A stretch of 35,197 nt of DNA from Muribaculaceae bacterium (GTDB lineage: Bacteria > Bacteroidota > Bacteroidia > Bacteroidales > Muribaculaceae). The notes below the pieces were generated by a model that ran no database searches, was not told the DNA's origin, and saw nothing but the letters and a program-made list of their open reading frames with translations. The stretch is taken from assembly GCA_016292745.1 (NCBI GenBank), contig JAEDFO010000020.1:1-35197 (forward strand), given 5' to 3'. This document shows, piece by piece, positions 8,318-15,143 of the stretch (its first letter is position 1; each line of letters starts with the position of its first letter). Both the position numbers and the translations under genes were made by a program.

Positions 8318-10135
8318 ATGGCATATTTCGATTATAAACGTCGCGCCACTTCGCAGGTCAACATTGGCGGTGTGCCGTTGGGCGCCGACAACCCGATTAG
8401 GGTGCAGTCAATGACTTCAACTTCAACCGACGATATTGAAGCTTCGGTGGCACAGAGCCAACGCATTGCCGATGCCGGGGCCGATTATGTGCGCCTTACT
8501 GCGCAGGGGGTCAAGGAAGCCCTCAACATTGGCCGTATCCGCGAAATAATGCGCGCAAACGGCTACCGCACCCCGCTGGTGGCCGACATTCACTTCAATC
8601 CGAAGGCTGCATTTGCAGCTGCCGAGGTTACCGACAAGGTGCGCATCAATCCGGGCAATTTTGTCGATGCTGCTCGGGTGTTCAAGAAACTTTCTTTCAC
8701 CGACGAGGAATATGCCGAGGAAATAAAGAAGATTGAACGGGCTCTGGTGCCGTTTATCGAGGTGTGCCGTCAGCACGGAACTGCGGTGCGAATTGGCGTT
8801 AACCACGGTTCGCTATCCGACCGAATCATGAGCCGTTACGGCGACACCCCGGCGGGAATGGTGGAATCGGCTATGGAATTCCTGAGGATTTTTGTGGCTC
8901 AGCGGTTCTTTGACGTGGTGATTTCAATTAAGGCATCCAACACTGTGATAATGGTGGAAACTGTCCGTCGGCTGGTCCGTGCCATGGACAGCGAGAATAT
9001 GCATTTCCCGCTGCATCTGGGCGTTACCGAAGCGGGCGACGGCGAGGATGGCCGCATCAAGAGCGCTGTGGGCATCGGTACGCTTCTGTCGGATGGCATC
9101 GGCGACACTATCCGTGTGTCGCTTAGCGAGGACCCGGAGCTTGAAGTGCCTGTGGCACAGATGCTTCTCGACCACATTGCCCTTAAGCAAAATGCCGACC
9201 CCATTGTAGCCGTGCCTTACGATGGCTACGATGCCATTCAGCCGCAACGACGCCAATCAACCGAGGTGGGCGCCATCGTGGGTGGCTCTCGACTGCCGAT
9301 TGTTATTGCACACTGTGCCCCGGGCGAGCTCGAAGAGACTATGCTGCCCGACTTCTTCTTCCTTAACCAGCCGTTGGGCATCGATACCGAGCACCGTTTT
9401 ATCATCCCGGCCGAATACTACGATGGCATGCCTAACGTCGCGCCGGCTTTTACCGATGTCGACGAGCTAATGACTTCTTCTGCTCCGATGAAATGGCTCA
9501 TTGTCGATGCTGCCGAGCCGGTGGAGGCGCTGTTGCCTCTGGCGGGACGCTCCGACACGGCCGTTATTCTCACCACCACCAGCCTTAACGCCTCTGGTGC
9601 CCTTCAGGCTGCCATTCACCGCTTTACAACTGCCGGAATAGCCCTGCCGGTGGTGCCGATGTGCCACTACGACAGCGATGCCGAGCATCTGCAGGTCGAA
9701 GCCGGAGCCGATATGGGCACACTGCTGCTCAACGGTTTGCGCGATGGCATTTTCATCGATGCGCCTTTCGTTGCTCCCGATAAGGTGGTGCGTTACTCTT
9801 TCGCTATTCTTCAGGCTGCCCGTCAGCGAATCAGCAAAACCGAATTCATCTCGTGCCCAAGTTGTGGCCGCACCATGTTCGACCTACAATCCACCGTCAA
9901 GGCGGTCAAGGCTGCCACATCTCACCTCAGCCACCTGAAGATTGGAATCATGGGATGCATTGTGAACGGCCCGGGAGAGATGGCCGACGCCGATTACGGC
10001 TACGTGGGAGCTGCTGCCGGAAAAATCAGCCTTTACAAAGGAAAGGAATGCATCGAGAAAAACATCCCTCAAGAGGAAGCAATCCCTCGCCTGATTGAGC
10101 TGATTAAGCGTAACGGCGACTGGCGAGAACCATAG
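8318..10135 (+). CDS. ispG: 4-hydroxy-3-methylbut-2-enyl diphosphate synthase (long form)
   Basis: This iron-sulfur enzyme catalyses the penultimate step of the MEP isoprenoid pathway, converting MEcPP to HMBPP. The N-terminal TIM-barrel is clear (IRVQSMTSTSTDD, RLTAQG, LVADIHFNP, KVRINPGNF, RIGVNHGSL, then LHLGVTEAGDGEDGRIKSA). The C-terminal [4Fe-4S] domain has SCPSCGRTMFDLQ (Cys513, Cys516) and MGCIVNGPGEMADADYGYVG (Cys547 and Glu554), the C-x2-C...C-x6-E signature. The 605-residue length reflects the extra domain (about residues 290-500) between the barrel and the Fe-S domain, found in Bacteroidetes, Chlamydiae and plants. It starts 42 bp after the phosphodiesterase gene with no terminator between, so some read-through is likely. 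Confidence 0.97.
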   Translation: MAYFDYKRRATSQVNIGGVPLGADNPIRVQSMTSTSTDDIEASVAQSQRIADAGADYVRLTAQGVKEALNIGRIREIMRANGYRTPLVADIHFNPKAAFAAAEVTDKVRINPGNFVDAARVFKKLSFTDEEYAEEIKKIERALVPFIEVCRQHGTAVRIGVNHGSLSDRIMSRYGDTPAGMVESAMEFLRIFVAQRFFDVVISIKASNTVIMVETVRRLVRAMDSENMHFPLHLGVTEAGDGEDGRIKSAVGIGTLLSDGIGDTIRVSLSEDPELEVPVAQMLLDHIALKQNADPIVAVPYDGYDAIQPQRRQSTEVGAIVGGSRLPIVIAHCAPGELEETMLPDFFFLNQPLGIDTEHRFIIPAEYYDGMPNVAPAFTDVDELMTSSAPMKWLIVDAAEPVEALLPLAGRSDTAVILTTTSLNASGALQAAIHRFTTAGIALPVVPMCHYDSDAEHLQVEAGADMGTLLLNGLRDGIFIDAPFVAPDKVVRYSFAILQAARQRISKTEFISCPSCGRTMFDLQSTVKAVKAATSHLSHLKIGIMGCIVNGPGEMADADYGYVGAAAGKISLYKGKECIEKNIPQEEAIPRLIELIKRNGDWREP

Positions 10136-10170
10136 TCCCCTCTCTGTAGCTCCTGCCGAAGCGCAGATGC

Positions 10171-10218
10171 AAAAAAGCCTTGTGGTGCATTCCCGAAAAG
10201 GAGATGCCTCACAAGGCT
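10171..10218 (-). terminator. Intrinsic terminator for the small membrane protein gene; may also stop ispG transcripts
   Basis: AGCCTTGTG (10176-10184) pairs with CACAAGGCT (10210-10218), and the arms extend inward to about 13 of 15 pairs. On the minus strand the hairpin is followed by six T residues (10176-10171), the intrinsic terminator layout. On the plus strand the following sequence is not T-rich, so termination of ispG is less certain. Confidence 0.7.
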
Positions 10219-10240
10219 GATTTACTTTGTCGTCAGATAA

Positions 10241-10411
10241 TCAGATTACTATGCCAAGGAAGCCCAGGATTATCATCACTACTGCCACATACAGATATAT
10301 CTTGGCGTTTTCGGGCTCGCTGTCCTTCTTTACAAAGTAGAGCACTATGCCGGCAAGTGGTATTATAACCGACAGAATGATAAACAGAATGTTTGGTTTT
10401 GAATCTGCCAT
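10241..10411 (-). CDS. Small two-helix membrane protein, 56 residues
   Basis: The reverse strand from 10411 encodes 56 residues beginning MADSKPNILFIILSVIIPL. Two hydrophobic segments (about residues 8-27 and 38-56) flank a short charged loop, YFVKKDSEPENAK, giving a hairpin-type inner-membrane protein. It is real rather than random because codon use is normal, the gene has its own TTTG-N20-TACTTTTA promoter at 10444-10475, and a minus-strand terminator follows at 10171-10218. I do not recognise a family; small two-helix proteins of this kind are usually of unknown function. It is convergent with ispG. Confidence 0.75.
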   Translation of the reverse strand: MADSKPNILFIILSVIIPLAGIVLYFVKKDSEPENAKIYLYVAVVMIILGFLGIVI

Positions 10412-10443
10412 AGTTTTTGATATTAGTTAAAGTTAAGTTGCCC

Positions 10444-10475
10444 TAAAAGTAGTTTATTTAGTCTATAATGCCAAA
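10444..10475 (-). promoter_or_regulatory. Promoter of the 56-residue membrane protein gene
   Basis: On the minus strand TTTG (10475-10472) is followed after exactly 20 nt by TACTTTTA (10451-10444), one mismatch from TANNTTTG. This is the standard Bacteroidetes spacing and lies 33 nt upstream of the ATG. Confidence 0.6.
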
Positions 10476-10591
10476 AAATACGGCAAATTTTCCATTCCGC
10501 TTCGCTTTTTCTCACTTTTTACTTTACATCGTGATTTACTTATTAATTAACCTTACCATTTAATTTTATTCAAATGAAACATTTATTCATC

Positions 10592-10924
10592 AAGCCGCGG
10601 CTTTTTTCACCTGTCATAGCCTATCACCATCGAATGGTTCCAACCTCGATGCCCGCACCATTGCCGATACCGCCTTCGGGCGGAAAGGACGCAGTCAGCC
10701 CGAAAGGGCTTTTTACCTCTCCGAGGCAATGAAATGCGTACTTGAAGTGCGCCCTAATTGGCTGTGAGGATACCACACATTGGCTAATGGCAGCCGTGGC
10801 TAATGCAAAATGTTGGCATCATGGGGGGCATCTGAAAGATGCGATGCCCTTGTATGAGTGGCAATCACTCAAAGGCAATGACCAAAGGCTGCTACTAAAG
10901 CCCTCAAAGGACACTACTAAAGCC
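10592..10924. repeat. Hairpin cluster 1 (short palindromic modules)
   Basis: At least seven short inverted repeats lie in a row: AAGC/GCTT with a T tail (10592-10607); ACCAT-CGA-ATGGT (10626-10638); CCGCC-TTCG-GGCGG (10670-10683); AGCCC-GAAA-GGGCT then TTTT (10697-10714); GCGTACT-TGA-AGTGCGC (10736-10752); GCATC-TGAAA-GATGC with a second GATGCCC arm (10826-10849); and GAGTG-GCAAT-CACTC (10856-10870). A CTACTAAAGCC direct repeat follows (10892-10902 and 10914-10924). The cluster lies just downstream of the stop of the minus-strand gene at 10943 and shares a 23-nt unit with the cluster at 34812. Two modules with T tails could terminate plus-strand transcripts. No coding function is likely. Confidence 0.75.
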
Positions 10925-10942
10925 TCAAAGCCTCAAAACATG

Positions 10943-11482
10943 CTATTTCTCTTTGGGGGTGAGGCTGAAGACGAGGATGGGGCCGGGGATGGGGTTGGCA
11001 CCCATTGTCTGTGCCGGGGCTGTGGTCGCACTGCGAGGGCGGGCGGTAACCTGGGCGGCGTATAGTACGCCAGGGTGGAAATTGTTGAGGATTTTGGCTG
11101 GTATCACCAATTGCGGGACAATGAGGCCACGCTTCTTGAAGAATACAGGCGCGTGCTCCATAAGATAGTCAACTGGCTGCCCTTCAACGAGTTCTACAAT
11201 GCGAAGGTCGTAGGTGTAGGTGGCAGCCGGGTCCGATGAAACTACCGGAGGGGTCCATTGCAGCAGCGGATTTTGTGCGTTCACCGTGTACACATCGAAT
11301 TCGTTGCCGGTGATGTCGGCATTGACGGTGGTAGGGTTAACCCATGCGGGTGCCTGGATGTTCATATCCTGTGCGCTCACGACGCACGAAAAACTTAAAA
11401 TAGCAAGCAGACTTGCCAAAGCTTTCAGATAATCTGATTTCATACACATAACTTTCATAAATTTTGAATTCAGATATTTCAT
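10943..11482 (-). CDS. Secreted single-domain paralogue of the giant protein's first Ig-like repeat
   Basis: The frame has 179 residues from 11482. In-frame ATGs at 11458 and 11443 are also possible, and the last gives the cleanest signal peptide (MKSDYLKALASLLAILSF, cleaved after VVSA). The mature part aligns well with residues about 188-310 of the 2977-residue protein encoded at 20082. Shared features are AP-x-W near the start, QW-x-PPVV, TYD-x-(R/K)IVE, YLME-x-AP-x-F, VPQ and YAAQVT. The fold is probably an Ig/Fn3-like beta-sandwich. It starts only 6 bp after the stop of the hybrid regulator, so it is almost surely co-transcribed with it. A role as ligand, cap or sensor partner for the regulator or the giant protein is inference. 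Confidence 0.8.
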   Translation of the reverse strand: MKYLNSKFMKVMCMKSDYLKALASLLAILSFSCVVSAQDMNIQAPAWVNPTTVNADITGNEFDVYTVNAQNPLLQWTPPVVSSDPAATYTYDLRIVELVEGQPVDYLMEHAPVFFKKRGLIVPQLVIPAKILNNFHPGVLYAAQVTARPRSATTAPAQTMGANPIPGPILVFSLTPKEK

Positions 11483-11488
11483 TGATTG

Positions 11489-14395
11489 TCAGCGTTTATC
11501 GTGCGACTTTATGTTTTCTATGCGGTATGCCATAGGGGTCATTCCGGTGGCCTTGCGGAAGATGGTGCTGAAATAGCCGGGGTCGTCCATACCGCACTGA
11601 TAGGCAATCTCCGCTACTGTGAGGTCGGTTGAAAGCAGCAGTTCTTTTGCACGGAGCAAGCGCAGGTTCAGGATATACTCCTTGGTGGTGATTCCCGTTA
11701 TTGCCTTGAGTTTGCGATTGAGCTGCGCGCGGCCGATGAACATTTCTGATGCAATCGCTTTGTAGTCGAGTTTGCCGGCTGCCATCAGATTGTGTACAAT
11801 CTCCACAAATTTATCAACGAACGCCTTGTCGTTCTGTTCGCGCCTTGAAAGATGCACCTCCAGGGTTTCCGGTTCCTCGGTGGGCTGGGTGGAATCACTT
11901 TCAGCATCCTCGGGGAGCACTTCGAGCGCGGCGGCGAATTTATGCTGGAGAAGGCGGCGCTGTTCCAGCAGTTTTTCGGCGCGGATGTTGAGTTCGTCGG
12001 CATGGAACGGTTTTTCAAGATAGGCATCTGCGCCCACCTCGAATCCCTTCAGGCGGTCTTCGTGCGTGGCGCGTGCCGTCACCATAATTACCGGGATATG
12101 ATTCAGCAATTCGGAAGCGCGAATCTCGCTGGTCATCTCGAATCCATCCATTTCCGGCATCATTATGTCGGTTATGATGATGTCCGGCATCAGTTCCTCT
12201 GCCTTTGCAAGGCCTTCCTTGCCGTTGGCGGCGAAGTAATAGTTGAACGACGGATTCATCTGACATGCAATGTATTTAGCCACATCTTGAGTGTCTTCAA
12301 CAATCAGCACACGCGTGTCGTACGATTCGGTGTCAGCTCCGGTGTCAACGGCGTCGACCAGCGTGTCGGGGTTCTCGAATTCAGGCTGCGACAAATGGTA
12401 AGTCTTCACATCGAAAGAGCCCTCTACCGATTCGGCTGACTTTAGCGGAAGTGTCACGGTGAAGGTGGTGCCCGAGTTGGGTTCGGATTCCACGGTTATC
12501 GTTCCGTTCATCGCCTTTGCCGACAGCGATGCCAGCGGCAGCCCGAGTCCCGAGCCCTTGCTGCTGTTTTTGCCGCCCACTTGATGGAACGCCATGAAGA
12601 TGTTTTTTTGTTCCGAGGCAGGAATGCCGATGCCGTTGTCGTGCACGGTCAGTATCAGGTTGTTCCCCTTCATTGAAGTGTGAACGCTGACCACACCTCC
12701 CGGATGCGAGAATTTCAGCGCGTTCGACAGCAGATTCTGCACAATGCGCTCCATATATTCGGGCACAAAGTCCATCTGGATAAATTCCGGCTCTGAGGCG
12801 TATTCCACCGATACATTCCTTTCAGCGCCGTACATGTGGCAACTCTCGCACAGCATGGTTATGTAGCCAGCCACATTGCCGTTATGCCACGGCAGTTTCT
12901 GTGCGCTGCCGCTCGAGAGTTTGGCAATGTCAAGCAATTGGTTTATAAGGCACAGCAGCCGGCTTTCGTGGCGTACAATGGCGTGAAGGTCGTCGATTAT
13001 CACATCGGTGTCGTCGAGATGTTTCAGCGCATGGTTCGAGGCGCCGTGAATCACGGTTAGCGGCGTGCGGAACTCATGGGTGATATTTGTGAAGAAATCG
13101 GTGCGGATTTTCTCTTCGCGTTGCAGAATGTCGTAGCACTGGCGGCGTACCTTGTTCAGGTAAATCAGCAGAGCGATGGCACATGTGGCGAGAAGCAATA
13201 TTATTGCGGTGCTCCAGAGCACTGTTCGATACTGATGCCGCTCATATTCAAGGCTTTGCTGCAGTTTCTCGTTGCCATATTTGGCGGCAAATTCGCTGGT
13301 GGCCTCGCGTATTTCGCGCTGATACAGCGAGTCTTTGAGCACAATCAGCCGTTCCAGGTGAGCCATGGCTGCCTGTGGATTTGAATTTTTCAATGCCTCG
13401 GAAAGGCCTTTGCGGGCTTTGCTCTCGTTGTAATAGTCGCCGCTTTTTCTGAAGAATTCAAGGGCCTTGTTGTAATAGGAGGCTGCAAGTACAGGATTGT
13501 TGTTCGATAATGCTATTCTGCCCAGTTGGTTGCAGGCAATGCTGTACGACTGCATGTTGCCCGATTTCTCGAGCATCGGCAGAGCCTTCAGCAGGTTTGA
13601 GCGCGCTTCGGTCATCTTGCCGTCGACCATCTGTGCCGCTGCAAGTTGGCAAAGGCGGATTGCAGCACGGCTTTCGCGACCGCAAGCCATATCTATTTCG
13701 TATGCCTTTGTTGCGTAGGCAATTGCCTTGTCGTTTTCGCCGAGATTTTGAAACACCTCCGAGGCGATGCCCATTTGTCGAGCCATTCGCAGTGAGTCGC
13801 CCACAGCCGTACTGTTTTCTATCGCTTCCAGTATGTAATTTCGGGCTTCGGTTGGTCGGCCCGACGATAGGTACATGAATGTCAGGTTGCTCAGGTCGCC
13901 GCTCACTGCGCCCTTGTCGCCCTCTGCGCGGTCTATTGCGAGCAGTTCTTCGCCATACTTGATAGCGGTGGCATAGTCGGCGGTTCTGGCGTATGCCGAC
14001 GACAGACAACTCAGGCAATCGGTTATTTTGTAGATATCGTTGCCATGTCGCAGCAGCGGGAGCGCCTTTTCGGCATACTTCACTACGTCGCGATACTCCT
14101 GACCGTTGAAGAAGTATTGCGCAGCCGTGAGCCACACCTCCGCGCGGACCGAATCAGCCGGCCACTCGGCGGGCAGGGAGTACGGCTCCTCGAAATACTG
14201 CTCCGAGTTTAGCTGGTCGAAGAAACGCGCTGCCAACAGTCGCTGACTTTTGCTGTCGGCATCGTCAAACTCGCCCAGGATGGCGGGCACGGTAGATTCA
14301 TCGGCAGCCGCGGCAGCCGATGAAAAAAATCCTCCAAAACAGAGGGTGAACAATATAAAGTATGAAGTCCTGTGGAGAATCGAAACTATTTTCAT
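11489..14395 (-). CDS. Hybrid two-component regulator: TPR sensor, histidine kinase, receiver, AraC-type DNA-binding domain
   Basis: The 968-residue protein joins sensor and transcription factor in one chain. It has an N-terminal hydrophobic segment (about 10-31), TPR-type helical repeats (about 80-350), a transmembrane helix (about 392-413), and a HisKA domain with phospho-acceptor His440 in NITHEFRTPLT. The ATPase domain has NLLSNALKFS near 554-563, DNGIG 586-590 and GSGLGLP 614-620. The receiver domain has phospho-acceptor Asp743 in ITDIMMPEMDG and Lys795 in EKPF. The C terminus is an AraC-type helix-turn-helix (about 860-960, ending DDPGYFSTIFRKATGMTP and MAYR). All catalytic residues are present. 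It lacks the periplasmic beta-propeller of classical sugar-sensing HTCS proteins. It is divergent from the surface-protein locus, and direct repeats at 14521-14573 are the likely operator. Confidence 0.93.
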   Translation of the reverse strand: MKIVSILHRTSYFILFTLCFGGFFSSAAAAADESTVPAILGEFDDADSKSQRLLAARFFDQLNSEQYFEEPYSLPAEWPADSVRAEVWLTAAQYFFNGQEYRDVVKYAEKALPLLRHGNDIYKITDCLSCLSSAYARTADYATAIKYGEELLAIDRAEGDKGAVSGDLSNLTFMYLSSGRPTEARNYILEAIENSTAVGDSLRMARQMGIASEVFQNLGENDKAIAYATKAYEIDMACGRESRAAIRLCQLAAAQMVDGKMTEARSNLLKALPMLEKSGNMQSYSIACNQLGRIALSNNNPVLAASYYNKALEFFRKSGDYYNESKARKGLSEALKNSNPQAAMAHLERLIVLKDSLYQREIREATSEFAAKYGNEKLQQSLEYERHQYRTVLWSTAIILLLATCAIALLIYLNKVRRQCYDILQREEKIRTDFFTNITHEFRTPLTVIHGASNHALKHLDDTDVIIDDLHAIVRHESRLLCLINQLLDIAKLSSGSAQKLPWHNGNVAGYITMLCESCHMYGAERNVSVEYASEPEFIQMDFVPEYMERIVQNLLSNALKFSHPGGVVSVHTSMKGNNLILTVHDNGIGIPASEQKNIFMAFHQVGGKNSSKGSGLGLPLASLSAKAMNGTITVESEPNSGTTFTVTLPLKSAESVEGSFDVKTYHLSQPEFENPDTLVDAVDTGADTESYDTRVLIVEDTQDVAKYIACQMNPSFNYYFAANGKEGLAKAEELMPDIIITDIMMPEMDGFEMTSEIRASELLNHIPVIMVTARATHEDRLKGFEVGADAYLEKPFHADELNIRAEKLLEQRRLLQHKFAAALEVLPEDAESDSTQPTEEPETLEVHLSRREQNDKAFVDKFVEIVHNLMAAGKLDYKAIASEMFIGRAQLNRKLKAITGITTKEYILNLRLLRAKELLLSTDLTVAEIAYQCGMDDPGYFSTIFRKATGMTPMAYRIENIKSHDKR

Positions 14396-14459
14396 TTATC
14401 TTAATTAACAATTTTCTAATGTATTTGCCTATATCAATGGGCCCTTTTATGGCTTTTTC

Positions 14460-14495
14460 CAAAGTTACAACATTATATTTTAAACTAAGAACAAA
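14460..14495 (-). promoter_or_regulatory. Promoter candidate for the hybrid regulator gene
   Basis: On the minus strand TAACTTTG (14467-14460) is an exact TANNTTTG -7 box, 64 nt before the ATG at 14395. The best upstream TTTG (14495-14492) is 24 nt away, longer than the usual 19-21, so the -33 assignment is uncertain. Confidence 0.4.
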
Positions 14496-14520
14496 ACTAT
14501 TGAAAATAAAGAAGTTTCCG

Positions 14521-14573
14521 AAAAATGTTCCTCTTTTCAAATACTTTTTCGCAAACATGTTCCTCTTTTCAAA
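14521..14573. promoter_or_regulatory. Direct-repeat operator candidate between regulator and surface locus
   Basis: Two copies, at 14521-14541 and 14553-14573, match at 20 of 21 positions and include the identical core ATGTTCCTCTTTTCAAA (14525-14541 and 14557-14573). The repeat distance is 32 bp, about three helical turns, so both copies face the same side of the DNA. They end 21 bp before the -7 box at 14595, where an AraC-type activator would be expected to bind. Direct repeats are the usual target of AraC-family DNA-binding domains. Assignment to the neighbouring regulator is inference. Confidence 0.65.
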
Positions 14574-14594
14574 CCGCTCCTATTATGTAAAATG

Positions 14595-14602
14595 TAATTT
14601 TG
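14595..14602 (+). promoter_or_regulatory. -7 element candidate for the DUF1573 gene
   Basis: TAATTTTG matches TANNTTTG. No good TTTG lies at normal spacing; the nearest is TTTC at 14567-14570, inside the second direct repeat. A weak -33 box overlapped by an operator fits an activator-dependent promoter. Confidence 0.45.
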
Positions 14603-14648
14603 TAACATTAACAAATTTTTATACATGATCGGCCCACTTCCATACATA

Positions 14649-15104
14649 ATGTTCAAGCTGATTAGCCGTTTCGCAACCCGATTTGGACTTCGGACGGCAA
14701 CTCTGTTGGTGCTTATTTCGGCAGGAATCGGAATGATGCCGGCACAGTCGGAAATAGAATGGGTTGATGGTCGTGAGCACAACTTCGGAACTGTATCGGA
14801 ATCGGACAGCGTGGTAAGCCATCGGTTTGTGATGCGAAACGGCGGCGACGAACCTTTCTCAATTGTGAGTGCCACTCCTCGCTGCCGATGCACCAAGGCG
14901 GAGTTTAATCCGCGAGTTTTACAGCCGGGCGACACCACTTCGGTCGTTGTAAGTTTTTTCCCCGGCAATATTAAAGGCAATACCATACAGCGCGTGGCGG
15001 TGGTTACATCTTCCCGCTCGCGAATCAGTTACCTTTTTATTAAAGGTTTTGTTATTGCCCAGACTAATGAGGCTGAATCACAGCAGCCGGATAGCAACGA
15101 ATAA
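14649..15104 (+). CDS. Secreted DUF1573-type protein
   Basis: The ATG at 14649 gives 151 residues with a hydrophobic signal segment (TATLLVLISAGIGMMPAQ). An in-frame ATG at 14625 would add 8 residues. The mature part carries the DUF1573 pattern: a short lead-in, HNFGTVSESDSVVSHRFVMRN, then GG-x-EPFSI, ATPRCRCTKAEF with a close Cys pair, and LQPGDTTSVVVSFFP. This domain is an ASPM/HYDIN-like immunoglobulin fold common in secreted Bacteroidetes proteins, with no established activity. It is the first gene downstream of the direct-repeat operator and is followed 39 bp later by the 966-residue secreted protein, with no terminator between. It is probably co-expressed with that protein. Confidence 0.8.
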   Translation: MFKLISRFATRFGLRTATLLVLISAGIGMMPAQSEIEWVDGREHNFGTVSESDSVVSHRFVMRNGGDEPFSIVSATPRCRCTKAEFNPRVLQPGDTTSVVVSFFPGNIKGNTIQRVAVVTSSRSRISYLFIKGFVIAQTNEAESQQPDSNE

Positions 15105-15143
15105 TCACAACATCTATTAAATTTATTAACGAATTCAACTAAC

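Larger units (their letters stand above)
10412..10942. other. Intergenic region: promoter, AT-rich stretch, then hairpin cluster
   Basis: This 530-bp gap has three parts. The first (10412-10480) is the leader and promoter of the small membrane protein gene. The second (10480-10590) is AT-rich without features. The third (10592-10924) is a dense run of short hairpins listed separately. A 52-codon frame from the ATG at 10574 begins like a secreted protein (MKHLFIKPRLFSPVIA) but then merely translates the hairpins. It could be a gene start cut by the cluster, but I do not call it as a gene. Confidence 0.6.

Noticed and set aside
10574..10732. 52-codon plus-strand frame beginning MKHLFIKPRLFSPVIA after an AT-rich leader
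   Set aside because: After about 16 residues it only translates the hairpin modules, and no promoter core was found. It may be a remnant of a gene start but is not supported as a gene.
10592..10924. CRISPR array or integron attC array as explanation for the hairpin clusters
   Set aside because: There is no regular repeat of constant length with unique spacers, no Cas genes, and no attC-type core sites or gene cassettes. The modules differ from each other and are back to back.
14396..14624. Possible small RNA in the divergent region, because of strong A/T runs
   Set aside because: No hairpin with a T run was found on either strand. The direct repeats and promoter cores explain the conserved-looking parts.
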